A stretch of DNA of 50,801 nt from Pseudomonadota bacterium (lineage in GTDB: Bacteria > Pseudomonadota > Gammaproteobacteria > Burkholderiales > Burkholderiaceae). Position 1 is the first letter of the stretch. Every line of letters starts with the position of its first letter. Location of the stretch: contig JAEZQX010000314.1 of NCBI GenBank assembly GCA_023441105.1, positions 1-50,801 on the forward strand, in the 5' to 3' direction. The notes beneath the pieces were generated by a model. That model was not told the DNA's origin. It worked only from the letters and a program-made list of their open reading frames with translations, and made no database searches. Both the position numbers and the translations under genes were made by a program. Shown piece after piece: positions 23,769 to 32,575 of this stretch.

Positions 23769-24668
23769 ATGACCCTCAGACAGTTGCTCCTGCTCCGCGA
23801 GATCGGCCGCCACTCGCTCAACATGTCGCGTGCCGCCGAGACGCTGCATATGTCGCAGCCTGCGATCAGTCGCCAGATCCAGCTGCTCGAGGAAGAGCTC
23901 GGCATCGAAGTGCTGCAGCGACGACGCAATCGGACGCTTGGCTTTACGGTTGCAGGAACCGATATCCTGGCCGCCGCCGAGCGCGTGCTCGACGAGGTCG
24001 ACGCAATCCGCCGGATGGCAGCCGACACGAAGGACGAAGGCCAGGGGCAGCTCCGCCTGGTCACCACGCACCTCCATGCGCGCCACACCCTCCTGGACCC
24101 GATGGCCAGCTTCATGCGAAACCACCCCCAGGTTCCGGTGCAGCTGGTCGCGGTATCCGATCCTTCGACGATCCCCCAGGTACTGGCGCGCGGCGAGGCG
24201 GACCTCGGGGTCAGCACTGAGCGCGGGTTCGAGCATGCCGAAGTGACGATGCTGCGTGGTGCCGCGCTCAAGCGCAGCCTGATCTTTCCGACGGGTCACG
24301 CGCTGGAGCGCAAGCGGCGGATCGGTATCGGCGACATCGCGTCCTATCCCCTTCTCGGATTCGGGACCGCGTCACGCAGCAGCCAACTGATGGAGGAGAC
24401 GTTGAAGGCCGCCACCGGCGCTGCCGAGCTGAACGTCCTGGCCCGGGTGGCGAACACCGACGTCATCAAGGCCTATGTCGCGAAGGGCCTGGGTATCGCC
24501 GTGATACCGACCGTCGCGTTCGAGCCCAGCAGGGATGTCGGCATCGTGAGTCGCGACGTCACGCGGCTTTTCCCGGAGTCGTTCGTGGCCGTATCGTTCC
24601 GCACGTCGAACTATCTCCGCCGTTACGTGCGCGACTTCATCGACTTGGTGCTCACGCCCGGAGCATGA
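23769..24668 (+). CDS. LysR-family regulator, CysB-like
   Basis: A 299-residue regulator with an N-terminal winged helix (MTLRQLLLLREIGRHSLNMSRAA, MSQPAISRQIQLLEEELG). The effector domain resembles the CysB/Cbl group: LRLVTTHLHARHTL near residue 95-110, and IKAYVAKGLGIAVIP. It is divergent from the isochorismatase-like hydrolase operon, so it probably controls that operon; the intergenic region holds two inverted repeats. Whether the effector is a sulfur compound, as for CysB, cannot be told. The next gene converges on it. Confidence 0.9.
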   Translation: MTLRQLLLLREIGRHSLNMSRAAETLHMSQPAISRQIQLLEEELGIEVLQRRRNRTLGFTVAGTDILAAAERVLDEVDAIRRMAADTKDEGQGQLRLVTTHLHARHTLLDPMASFMRNHPQVPVQLVAVSDPSTIPQVLARGEADLGVSTERGFEHAEVTMLRGAALKRSLIFPTGHALERKRRIGIGDIASYPLLGFGTASRSSQLMEETLKAATGAAELNVLARVANTDVIKAYVAKGLGIAVIPTVAFEPSRDVGIVSRDVTRLFPESFVAVSFRTSNYLRRYVRDFIDLVLTPGA

Positions 24669-24779
24669 TCACTCTCGACCCGATCGACCGTGTCGGTGAT
24701 GAGCCAAATCGACGCGAAGCGTCGGCGGGCGCTAGCTGTCGGCGATCTAAATGCGGGAGCGATCGCGTTCCAGGCGGCA

Positions 24780-26312
24780 TCATGGTCGCCTTGGGTTTGA
24801 AGCTGGTGTCCGCGCCCCATCGTCCTTGATCGAGTAGTAGTCTTCGATCGCGTCGAGCATTCGCCCGCGCCAGCCGTGCGCTGGCGCGATGTGATCGCCT
24901 ATCTCCAGATACCGCTCGGACTCCGTCGTGTAGGGCGGCCAGGCACTGGCGCAATCTCCGCTGGCGGCAAAAGCGACCCAAGCGTTCATCATCAGAGCGG
25001 AGATGGCGCGGTCGGTCGCATCGTAGGCATTGCCGCCTCTCTGCGCCGACACGTTGAGGCTGCCGAAGACGTAGGGCACCTCGTCGGTATGATGCGGTCC
25101 GTCCTTTTGCCCCGGACGGCGCCGGGTGAATAGGTATCTCCAGGTCCTGCGCTGGCGCGCCGACATCGTCCGGGCAAGCAGCCGCACGCCATAGTTGAAC
25201 TGGGTATCGGCGAAAAGCGCCGCCACCTGTGGGGCGACCTCGTCGTTCGTCTCGGCTGGGTAGAGCGCGCCGAGTGCCTCCTCCCGCCCCGGGAAGTTCG
25301 CCCGGAGGAACTCGCGATACTGCTCAAGCGAGCACACCGGCCAGTCCTCGGTCAGGCGGGTACCCTCGTCGGCATTGGACCCGAGGATGATGGGCATCGG
25401 ACGCGGCCCGTGTCCCTTGAGGGCCGCTCGCTCGTCTTCGCGGACCACCCAGCCGTCCCGGATGGGCCGCAAAGGCCGGGGTGAGGTGAGACCCCGGACC
25501 TCGGGTACCAGCAAGGACGTCATTGCCAGCAGGTCGCGAGCAGACCGCTTCCTGAGCGCATTGAAGTCGGCGCCCAGGCTCAGACCGACGGACTCCGCCT
25601 CGTCGAGTGAGGACAGGGCGCGGGCGGTACCGGGGCTCTGCAGGATCGCCTGCTGGAAAAGACCGTCGGCCAGTGGCGCGGTGAGGAAGAGGGAGATCGC
25701 GGCCGCGCCTGCGGAGACACCGAAAACCGTAACCCGCGCCCGATCGCCGCCGAAGCCGGCAATGTTGTCCCGTACCCAGGCAAGGGCGGCGAGCTGATCG
25801 AGCAGCCCATAGTTGCCGGAACTCCCTTCGGCAGACTCGGCGGTCAGCGAAGGATGAGCCAGGAATCCGAAGATCCCCAGGCGATAGTTGAGGGTGACGA
25901 CGACTGCACCAAGGCGAGCCAAAGAAGCGCCATCACAGCTGGGCTCGGCGCCCGAGCCGGAATCGAAGCTGCCGCCGTGAAGCCAAACCATCACCGGCAG
26001 CGAGCGGGGCGGCGCGTCGGCCGGCGCCCAGATGTTGAGATACAGGCAGTCCTCTGAGAGGCTGGGCGCGTGCGACTCCACCCGAGGCTCCTGCCAGCAG
26101 TCTGAACCGAATCGCGAGGCAGGACGTATTCCCGACCAGGGCGCGAGCGCCTGCGGCGGCTGCCAGCGCAGCTCTCCTACAGGCGGTGCGGCGTACGGGA
26201 TGCCGAGGAATGCGTTGATTGCGGAAGTGTCGGCAGGTCCTCGGTGGATGGTTCCCTCAAGCTTGCCGGCGCTGGTGTCGACTACTGGGAAGGGAGGGAG
26301 GCGATTCTTCAT
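24780..26312 (-). CDS. Type-B carboxylesterase
   Basis: A 510-residue alpha/beta hydrolase of the carboxylesterase B family. The triad is S200 in GVSAGA, E316 in NADEGTRL and H408 in GPHHTDEVPY; the oxyanion-hole HGG is in MVWLHGGSF (113-114). No signal peptide is seen, so the enzyme is cytoplasmic. The family hydrolyses carboxylic esters, including p-nitrobenzyl and carbamate esters. It lies 58 bases downstream of a phytanoyl-CoA-dioxygenase-like gene on the same strand, forming a probable two-gene operon. No good Shine-Dalgarno sequence precedes ATG 26312. Confidence 0.92.
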   Translation of the reverse strand: MKNRLPPFPVVDTSAGKLEGTIHRGPADTSAINAFLGIPYAAPPVGELRWQPPQALAPWSGIRPASRFGSDCWQEPRVESHAPSLSEDCLYLNIWAPADAPPRSLPVMVWLHGGSFDSGSGAEPSCDGASLARLGAVVVTLNYRLGIFGFLAHPSLTAESAEGSSGNYGLLDQLAALAWVRDNIAGFGGDRARVTVFGVSAGAAAISLFLTAPLADGLFQQAILQSPGTARALSSLDEAESVGLSLGADFNALRKRSARDLLAMTSLLVPEVRGLTSPRPLRPIRDGWVVREDERAALKGHGPRPMPIILGSNADEGTRLTEDWPVCSLEQYREFLRANFPGREEALGALYPAETNDEVAPQVAALFADTQFNYGVRLLARTMSARQRRTWRYLFTRRRPGQKDGPHHTDEVPYVFGSLNVSAQRGGNAYDATDRAISALMMNAWVAFAASGDCASAWPPYTTESERYLEIGDHIAPAHGWRGRMLDAIEDYYSIKDDGARTPASNPRRP

Positions 26313-26370
26313 CGTAGTCCGTCCATTCCCGCACGCGCTGACTCAGGAGCGGTACCGCACGCCGCTGACG

Positions 26371-27153
26371 CTAGCTGGCGGCGGCCGCCGCGACCGGGCG
26401 CGGGTGGAAGGTGTTGGCGCCTGAGCGGTCCACGCCGCGCAGGAGGAAGACCTGGCGCGAAGAATGATCGACGATGTTGAGGCGCTGCGCCTTCTGCCGC
26501 GCCAGGTCCCGATCGAAGACGCTGGTCGTCGGCATGAAACGCATCGTCATCCCGCGTCGCGGCCGGGGCGAGGTGTTCGGCTCCGAGCCGTGCAGCAGGT
26601 AGACATCGTGCAAGGAGATCTGCCCCGCCTTGAGGACGACGTCCGCCGCGTCTGCCTCATTGAACTCGCCGGCGTCGAGTTCCTGGTTCAGGGTGACGTC
26701 GTCGCGATCGACAGTGTTGTGCGCGCGAAGTGCCCGGGCCGTGTGCGAGCCCTTGATCACCCTCAGGCAACCGTTCTCCGGCGTTGAATCATCCAGGGCG
26801 AGCCAGACGGTGCAGGTCGCGAGCGGGCGGATCGGCCAGTACTCCCCGTCCTGGTGCCACGGGGTTCTCTTGCCGCTGAAGGCAGGCTTGGCGAAGAAAC
26901 TGGTGTTCCAGAGCGCGATGTCCGGCCCGATCAGCTGCGAGACCATGTCCAGGATCCGAGGGTTGTCGCAGTAGTCCAGGAAGCCGAGGTCGTAGTCGAG
27001 CAGCATCGGGCAGTAGTCGCGAAACCGGGGTTCGCGCTCCAGCAGCGCCGCGTGGCGTGCGCGGATCGCTGCCAGGGTCTCCTCGGGTACCTGGAAGTCA
27101 GGAACGACGTAGCCGTCGCGGTGGTAGCGGGCGATCTGTTCGGCGTCGAGCAT
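26371..27153 (-). CDS. Phytanoyl-CoA dioxygenase family protein
   Basis: A 260-residue Fe(II)/2-oxoglutarate-type oxygenase. H100-Q-D102 (WHQDGEYW) and H188 (YLLHGSEPN) give the iron ligands, with Arg residues near 199-200 (SPRPRRGMT) for the 2-oxoglutarate. The N-terminal MLDAEQIARYHRDGYVV and the CLRVIKGSHTAR loop match the family. Members hydroxylate fatty acyl-CoA, ectoine or diverse secondary metabolites. It is followed by the carboxylesterase in the same orientation. Its start is 102 bases from the end of the NmrA-like gene, also on the minus strand. The substrate is unknown. Confidence 0.9.
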   Translation of the reverse strand: MLDAEQIARYHRDGYVVPDFQVPEETLAAIRARHAALLEREPRFRDYCPMLLDYDLGFLDYCDNPRILDMVSQLIGPDIALWNTSFFAKPAFSGKRTPWHQDGEYWPIRPLATCTVWLALDDSTPENGCLRVIKGSHTARALRAHNTVDRDDVTLNQELDAGEFNEADAADVVLKAGQISLHDVYLLHGSEPNTSPRPRRGMTMRFMPTTSVFDRDLARQKAQRLNIVDHSSRQVFLLRGVDRSGANTFHPRPVAAAAAS

Positions 27154-27255
27154 GGAGTGCCTGCGGGATGGAAGCGTGGTGACTGGGTGTCTTACGCAGT
27201 CTATCGCACTCCTTCGCCTCCCTGGACATCGCGCAGCGCAGGTCCTCCAGGCGCA

Positions 27256-28149
27256 TCAACTTATCGCCACGAAGGCAGGCTTGAAGACCCTGTCCGCGAA
27301 CTCTTCCAGCGTCGTCCGTGTGGTCCCGGTCGGCCCCTTCTCGTGTTGGCCGTTGAGGATGCCGCTGGAGAAGGCGGCGCTCATCTCCTCGAGCAGCGCA
27401 GCAGCGCTCGCTGAGAAGCCGATCTGCATCAAGGCCGCCTTGCCCTGCTCCGGATCGGCTTGCACGTAGGCAAGGTCCGGCTTGCCGAGGGCCGCGCCGA
27501 GCCGTGCCGTCGCTTCGCGCATCGTGTACAGACGCGGCGCACGAAGATGCAGCACCCGCTTGCCTTCCCCCGAGGGCGTGCGCAGTTCCCGAGCAACCAC
27601 TTGCGCGATATCGGCGGTTGCCACCATTGGCAGCGCGGCGTCCGGTGCCGTCATGTCTGCGTACAGACCCATTGTCCGGATCATCTCGATCGCGGCGAGA
27701 TGGTTCTCGTAGAAATAGCCGGGACGCAGGTGCAGCACGTCGACATCGCCCAGTGCGTTCAGGCGCTGCTCCTGACGGTGCAGGCCGGCGATCGGTCCGC
27801 TCCCGACTGCCAGATGAGCGCCGATGCTGCTCAAGTTCACTATGCGCTTGACACCGGCCGAAACCACGGCGCCTGCGATAGCTTCGCCCAACTCGTCCTG
27901 AGCGGCGCCCAGGTCGGGCGCCGTGTAGTCGGTGGGAATCATCGCGTAGACTGCCGTCGCGCCGGCGAACGCCTGCGACAGGAAGCCCGGGTTCGCGATG
28001 TCGCCCGCGGCAATCTGGGCGCCGACGGCCCGGATCGCGGCGAGTGAACTCGCGCTGCGACCGACGACGCGAACCTCGGCGCCCTCTGCGAGCAGGCGCG
28101 CAGCGGCTTTGGAAGTGATGTTTCCGTTGGAGCCGAGCAGTACGTACAT
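27256..28149 (-). CDS. NmrA/SDR-type NAD(P)-binding protein
   Basis: A 297-residue atypical short-chain-dehydrogenase fold protein. The nucleotide-binding start is MYVLLGSNGNITSKAAARLL with an Arg-rich end of strand 2 (VRVVGRSASS), pointing to NADP(H). Typical YxxxK catalysis is absent; LRPGYFYENH and VATADIAQVVA match the NmrA/QOR2-like group, which senses redox cofactor or reduces quinones. ATG 28149 follows AAGGGG. The gene is divergent from a LysR gene, a common pairing in which the LysR protein controls the reductase. Confidence 0.88.
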   Translation of the reverse strand: MYVLLGSNGNITSKAAARLLAEGAEVRVVGRSASSLAAIRAVGAQIAAGDIANPGFLSQAFAGATAVYAMIPTDYTAPDLGAAQDELGEAIAGAVVSAGVKRIVNLSSIGAHLAVGSGPIAGLHRQEQRLNALGDVDVLHLRPGYFYENHLAAIEMIRTMGLYADMTAPDAALPMVATADIAQVVARELRTPSGEGKRVLHLRAPRLYTMREATARLGAALGKPDLAYVQADPEQGKAALMQIGFSASAAALLEEMSAAFSSGILNGQHEKGPTGTTRTTLEEFADRVFKPAFVAIS

Positions 28150-28195
28150 GGATGTCCCCTTGGTCAGTGAGTTGACGAAGGGCCATGGTGCATCC

Positions 28196-28210
28196 GTGAG
28201 ATGTTCTCGC
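28196..28210. promoter_or_regulatory. Imperfect dyad GTGAGATGTTCTCGC
   Basis: The sequence GTGAGATGTTCTCGC is an imperfect inverted repeat (GAGA at 28198-28201 and TCTC at 28205-28208 around TGT) in the 108-base region between the divergent NmrA-like and LysR genes. It may be the LysR binding site; the arms are short, so the call is weak. Confidence 0.3.
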
Positions 28211-28257
28211 AAAGTGGTTAAACTCGAAATCATTGTCCATCTGCGGAGAACAAACCA

Positions 28258-29154
28258 GTGAAGGCTCCTGCCATTTCCCTTGCCCGCCTGGCGGCTTTCA
28301 CTGCGGTCGCCGATGCGGGATCGTTCACCGCCGCGGCGGAGCGCCTGAACACGACGAAGTCCGCCGTCAGCCAGGCGGTGGCCGTGATCGAGCGGGATCT
28401 GGGTACGCAACTCCTGCAGCGTTCCACGCGAAAGCTTGCGATCACCGAAGCAGGCGAAGCGTTTCTCGCCGATTGTCGAGCATTGCTGGCGAGCGCCGAG
28501 GATGCGATGGAACGGGCCCGCACCGGGGGCGCGCAGCTCTCGGGCACCTTGAGGCTCACCAGCCCCCAGGGAACCGCGGGCCTGGTCGCCGGTTGGATCG
28601 CCCAGTATCGCGAGCGCTATCCGGCGCTGCACGTCGACTACGTGCCTACCGATCGCAAGCTCGACCTGATCGCCGAACGCTTCGACCTGGCGATCCGTAT
28701 CGGACCGATGGAGGATTCCGGTCTTCGGGCCGCGGTGCTCGAGGAGCTCGAGATCTGGACCGTCGCGGCTGCCGGCTACCTGGCTCGGCATGGCGCTCCG
28801 CGAAGACCTTCGGACCTCGTGCGGCACGAGTGGATCGCGTTCTCGCTGCTGCCCAGCCCGTGGTCGATCGACTACGAGCGAAACGGCCGCAGGTCCCGCG
28901 TCAGGTTGCGCGGCTCAGTGGCGGCGGCAAGCAGTGACGCAGTGCTGCATCTGGTGAAGCTGGGTGCCGGCATCGCTGCCTTTCCGGGGACTGCGGACCT
29001 GCGGGGCGAGGTGGCGGCGGGGCACCTCGTCCGCCTGTTCCCCGGCTGGAAGACAAGCCGGATGTATCTGCACGCGGTTTACCCGGGCAGCATCGCGCTG
29101 CCCGCGAAGACACGCGCGTTCATCGATCTTGTGAAGGAGGCGGTGAAGTCCTGA
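28258..29154 (+). CDS. LysR-family transcriptional regulator
   Basis: A 298-residue regulator starting at GTG 28258, ten bases after GGAG. The winged helix (LARLAAFTAVADAGSFTAAA, TKSAVSQAVAVIE) is followed by an effector domain with GTLRLTSPQGTAG, FDLAIRIGPMEDSGL and LHAVYPGS, which place it in the CrgA/PecT-like branch that often controls adjacent dehydrogenases or reductases. It is divergent from the NmrA-like gene and nearly touches the NTF2-like gene (4 bases between converging stops). Confidence 0.9.
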   Translation: MKAPAISLARLAAFTAVADAGSFTAAAERLNTTKSAVSQAVAVIERDLGTQLLQRSTRKLAITEAGEAFLADCRALLASAEDAMERARTGGAQLSGTLRLTSPQGTAGLVAGWIAQYRERYPALHVDYVPTDRKLDLIAERFDLAIRIGPMEDSGLRAAVLEELEIWTVAAAGYLARHGAPRRPSDLVRHEWIAFSLLPSPWSIDYERNGRRSRVRLRGSVAAASSDAVLHLVKLGAGIAAFPGTADLRGEVAAGHLVRLFPGWKTSRMYLHAVYPGSIALPAKTRAFIDLVKEAVKS

Positions 29155-29158
29155 AACG

Positions 29159-29530
29159 CTACATCCCCATGTCGTAGAAGAATTCCTCACGGATGATCTT
29201 TCCGTTCCGGACGTGGTAGAGCCCCGCCTCCTCCATCTTGATCCGTCGACCCGAAGGCTTGTTGGTGACGTCGAACTGGAATCCGACGATGAACCGGTCC
29301 CCATGGGGCCAGGGTCCGGTTACTGAAGACGAATGGATCTCGTGATTGTTCATCCACCATTCGCCCTTGGCCTTTATGGCTGCCAGCCCCTTCACCTCCG
29401 GCGGCGCGTCCGGCATGGCCATCGCCTCCACGCTGACCGCGTCGTCGGCATAGAGGGTGTCCAGCGCTTCTTCATTCCTTCCCTGCCGACAGAGATCGAC
29501 GAGCTTCCTGGCGATATCCATCGTGGTCAT
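29159..29530 (-). CDS. SnoaL/NTF2-like protein
   Basis: A 123-residue cone-fold protein: ARKLVDLCRQGRNEEALDTLYADD, then VKGLAAIKAKGEWW and a C-terminal MEEAGLYHVRNGKIIREEFFYD. The fold hosts many isomerases and hydrolases as well as non-catalytic binders. ATG 29530 follows AAGGAGG by 6 bases, which fixes the start. It converges with the LysR gene and is divergent from the beta-lactamase-fold gene; the upstream region contains a 7-3-7 dyad. No specific function can be given. Confidence 0.85.
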   Translation of the reverse strand: MTTMDIARKLVDLCRQGRNEEALDTLYADDAVSVEAMAMPDAPPEVKGLAAIKAKGEWWMNNHEIHSSSVTGPWPHGDRFIVGFQFDVTNKPSGRRIKMEEAGLYHVRNGKIIREEFFYDMGM

Positions 29531-29551
29531 CTGAACCTCCTTCCAAGGAAA

Positions 29552-29568
29552 GCAATCCGACGGATTGC
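29552..29568. promoter_or_regulatory. Dyad GCAATCC-GAC-GGATTGC
   Basis: A perfect 7-bp inverted repeat with a 3-base centre, 21 bases upstream of the NTF2-like gene and 130 bases upstream of the divergent beta-lactamase-fold gene. It could be an operator or a leader hairpin. No regulator gene lies between the two genes; the nearest is the LysR gene at 28258-29154. Confidence 0.4.
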
Positions 29569-29698
29569 GATGGCACAAAGTATCGAAGTTCGGGCGCAGG
29601 ATGTCCACCGGCAGAGGGCCGCCTGCCGAGGCTCATCACTGGACGCGGTTGGCGGGAGGCCCTAGCATCGAGATCCCACCGAGGAGGAGACAGACGAG

Positions 29699-31048
29699 AT
29701 GACACATCCACGTTCCTTGCGCTCGAGCCAGCCCATCACCCTTCGCAAGGCGGTTCCGATGGCGCCTCCGAGGTCATCGCTGGCAGCCGTGGTGCTTGCC
29801 GCTGCACTGACCGTCGTTGCGACAGCTGGACTGGTAGGCCTGCCGGCTGCGGCCTATGCCCATGACGCTTCGGGCAATGGCGCGCCCCACGCCGAGTTCT
29901 CCGCCGAGCGGCTCGCCAGGATCAAGCCGGCGATGCAACAGCTGATCGACCAGAAAGTCTTTCCAGGCGCGGTGACGCTGGTCTCTCACCAGGGCAAGGT
30001 GGTTCATTTCGAGTCGGTCGGCTTCCTCGATGACGCGAAGACCAAGCCGATCGCCAAGGACTCCATCTTCCGGCTTGCCTCGATGACCAAGCCGATCGTT
30101 ACCGTCGCCGCCATGATGCTGGTGGAGCAGGGCAAGATGGCCCTGCACGATCCGGTTTCGAAGTGGCTGCCCGAACTGAAGGACCTGAAGGTGGAGACTC
30201 CTGAGGGCGACGTGGCGCCGGCACGTCCGGTGATGGTCCATGACGTGATGAGGCACACCGCCGGCTTCGTCTACGGCGGCGCTGCCAAGTCGCCGAGGAT
30301 CAAGGAACTCTACCAGCGCGGCAACATCGAGTCCGCCGAACAGGACATCACCGGCGACGAGATGTTGAAGGCACTGGGCAAGATCCCGCTTGCCTACCAG
30401 CCCGGGACCACCTGGTTCTATTCGATCGCCGTGGATGTGCTGGGGCTGCTGATCGAACGCGTGGAGCACAAGCCGCTCGACCGGCTGCTCAAGGACCTGC
30501 TGTTCGATCCCCTGGGCATGACCGATACCGCTTTCTGGGTGCCCGCCGAGAAGACCAGCCGGATCGCGGAGGCCTACGACGCCGATCCGCTAAAGGCGGA
30601 CATGCTGAAGGCCTACCGGATCGCTGCCGATCCTTCCGGCAAGAGCTACTTCAAGGGGGGCGCGGGGCTCGTCGGCACGGCCGAGGACTACCTGAAGTTT
30701 GCGCAGATGATGGTCAACGGCGGCGAATTGAACGGCAAGCGCTTTCTCTCCAGCAAGACAGTGGACTTCATGCTCTCGGACCACACGAAGGGCATGGGCG
30801 GCAGCACCATCGCCACCACCGGGCCGGGCTACGGCTTCGGGCTGGGCTTCGGTGTCCGGCTCGACCAGGGGATGGCCTATGTACCGGGCTCGCCGGGTGA
30901 CGCAATGTGGGCCGGCGCCTGGGGAACCAGCTTCTGGATCGATCCGAAGGAGCGGCTGGTCGGCATCCTGATGGCGCAGAGCCCCTCCAATCGCTACCAG
31001 ACCCGGATGGTGTACAAGAATCTGGTTTACGGCGCGCTCAGCGACTGA
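29699..31048 (+). CDS. Beta-lactamase-fold serine hydrolase (EstB/class C-like)
   Basis: A 449-residue protein with GAGGAGGAG before ATG 29699. A long signal peptide ends near AAYAHD, so it acts in the periplasm or outside. The active-site motif is S128-M-T-K131 (LASMTKP); the second motif appears as YSI in FYSIAVDVLG, replacing the YxN of class C beta-lactamases, and the third region reads AGAWGTSFW. This points to an esterase or peptidase rather than a true beta-lactamase. The motif FPGAVTLVSHQGKVV near residue 88 is typical of the family. It stands alone, divergent from the NTF2-like gene. Confidence 0.9.
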   Translation: MTHPRSLRSSQPITLRKAVPMAPPRSSLAAVVLAAALTVVATAGLVGLPAAAYAHDASGNGAPHAEFSAERLARIKPAMQQLIDQKVFPGAVTLVSHQGKVVHFESVGFLDDAKTKPIAKDSIFRLASMTKPIVTVAAMMLVEQGKMALHDPVSKWLPELKDLKVETPEGDVAPARPVMVHDVMRHTAGFVYGGAAKSPRIKELYQRGNIESAEQDITGDEMLKALGKIPLAYQPGTTWFYSIAVDVLGLLIERVEHKPLDRLLKDLLFDPLGMTDTAFWVPAEKTSRIAEAYDADPLKADMLKAYRIAADPSGKSYFKGGAGLVGTAEDYLKFAQMMVNGGELNGKRFLSSKTVDFMLSDHTKGMGGSTIATTGPGYGFGLGFGVRLDQGMAYVPGSPGDAMWAGAWGTSFWIDPKERLVGILMAQSPSNRYQTRMVYKNLVYGALSD

Positions 31049-31160
31049 ATCGATCAGCATCGGCGTCCGCCAGTCAGCCGCCGCCAGACATCTCTGAACC
31101 AGAGGCACCCAGCGCCGCGTTAGTGAGCTCTTTCGGCACGGCGCTTGCCACATCGGCGGC

Positions 31161-31961
31161 ATGAATCACATTCGCGAAGGCAGCGGGCCGCCGCTGCTCC
31201 TGGTGCACGGACTCGGTGGCCACTGGCGGTCGTGGACGCCGGTGCTGCCCCTCCTGTCGAGACAGCGCGAGTTCATCGCGGTGGACCTGCCCGGTCACGG
31301 TGATTCGCCGCGCGAAGCCAGCAGCGGCACATTCACCGGCTTGGTAGACAGCGTCAGCGCCTTTCTGGACGAACATGACCTGGTTGGCGTGGACGCTGTC
31401 GGAAGCTCGATGGGCGCGAGGCTTGTACTCGAACTCGCTCGGCGTGGCCGGGTTGGCGCGGTAGTCTCGCTGGACCCGGGTGGTTTCTGGCGCGGGTGGG
31501 AACGCACGTTCTTCAAGGCATCGATCGGCACGTCGGTGCGGCTCCTGCGCGCGCTGCGGCCGGCGCTGCAGTACCTGAGCCACAGTGCGCTGGGGCGGTC
31601 GATCCTCTTGGCACAACTGTCGCGGCGGCCATGGCAACTGGACCCGGAACTCGTTTGTTCCGAGCTGCAGAGCTATGCCACTTGCACGACCTTCGACGCC
31701 CTGGTAAGCGACTTGGCCAACGGGCCCGAGCAGGCCGGCCCGAAGGCGCCGGCTTCTCCGCCAGTGCTGATCGGATGGGGGCGGCAGGACCGACTGTGCC
31801 TGCCACGGCAGGCGGCTCGTGCGCTCGACGCGTTTCCCTCGGCGCATTTGCACTGGTTTGAAGGGTGCGGCCACTTCCCCATGTGGGACAGGCCACAGGA
31901 GACGGCGAGTCTCATCCTGTCGTGCACAGGCACCGGAAGACCGACCGGGCCGGATTTCTAA
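31161..31961 (+). CDS. Alpha/beta hydrolase
   Basis: A 266-residue alpha/beta-hydrolase. The oxyanion region is LLLVHGLGGHW, the nucleophile S83 in GSSMGA, the acid probably the Asp in GRQDRLCLP, and the base in EGCGHFPMWD. The order and spacing fit the MhpC/haloalkane-dehalogenase-like group, but the substrate is unknown. The start at ATG 31161 has no clear Shine-Dalgarno sequence. It follows the beta-lactamase-fold gene by 112 bases and precedes a DUF1810 gene by 51 bases on the same strand. Confidence 0.88.
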   Translation: MNHIREGSGPPLLLVHGLGGHWRSWTPVLPLLSRQREFIAVDLPGHGDSPREASSGTFTGLVDSVSAFLDEHDLVGVDAVGSSMGARLVLELARRGRVGAVVSLDPGGFWRGWERTFFKASIGTSVRLLRALRPALQYLSHSALGRSILLAQLSRRPWQLDPELVCSELQSYATCTTFDALVSDLANGPEQAGPKAPASPPVLIGWGRQDRLCLPRQAARALDAFPSAHLHWFEGCGHFPMWDRPQETASLILSCTGTGRPTGPDF

Positions 31962-32012
31962 GACAGGGATTGCAACTATCATCGAGCTGCCGACGGTCCA
32001 TCTGGAGAAGAG

Positions 32013-32429
32013 ATGCCGGGACTCGAACGATTCGTCGACGCACAGACCGCGGTCTACGACCAGGTCCGTCTCGAGCTGACCGCCGGACGCAAGAGCAGCC
32101 ACTGGATGTGGTTCATCTTTCCCCAACTGCGCGGGCTCGGCCGCAGCGGCATGGCCCAACTTTACGGTATCGCGGACCTGTCCGAAGCCCGGGCTTTGCT
32201 TGACCATCCGGTGCTTGGACCGCGGCTCATCGAATGCACGCGGCTTGTCCTTGCGGTCCGCGGGCGTACCGTCCATCAGATCTTCGGGTCACCCGACGAC
32301 CTGAAGCTGCGCTCGTGCATGACGCTGTTCGAGCTGGCGGCGCCCGAGGAGTCCGTCTTCGGCGAGGTGCTGGACCGCTGTTACGGCGGCGTGCGGGATC
32401 AGGCCACGCTGAATCTCGTGGGGGTCTGA
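32013..32429 (+). CDS. DUF1810 family protein
   Basis: A 138-residue protein matching DUF1810: LERFVDAQTAVYDQVRLELTAGRKSSHWMWF near the N-terminus, FPQLRGLGRS, and CMTLFELAAP near the C-terminus. Family members are small cytoplasmic proteins, often about 140 residues, and in bacteria and some calpain-related proteins their role is not established. ATG 32013 follows GGAGAAG. It is separated from the next dioxygenase gene by 146 bases, in which I see no gene, only short palindromes (for example GTTGCAAC near 32516). Confidence 0.9.
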   Translation: MPGLERFVDAQTAVYDQVRLELTAGRKSSHWMWFIFPQLRGLGRSGMAQLYGIADLSEARALLDHPVLGPRLIECTRLVLAVRGRTVHQIFGSPDDLKLRSCMTLFELAAPEESVFGEVLDRCYGGVRDQATLNLVGV

Positions 32430-32575
32430 CCCCTCTGGCTTCGGTGCCTCGCTTCTCGCCGGTACCGCTTGGCTCGTCGTCCATCCGGCGCCGGACGGGG
32501 CGCTTGCGCAAACGGGTTGCAACTCCCGCGGGCAGGACGTACCCTCGCGCGTACCTACTCCCCGCACGACGAACC

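Noticed and set aside
28150..28827. N-terminal extension of the NmrA-like frame
   Set aside because: It is antisense to the LysR gene; the nucleotide-binding fold begins at ATG 28149.
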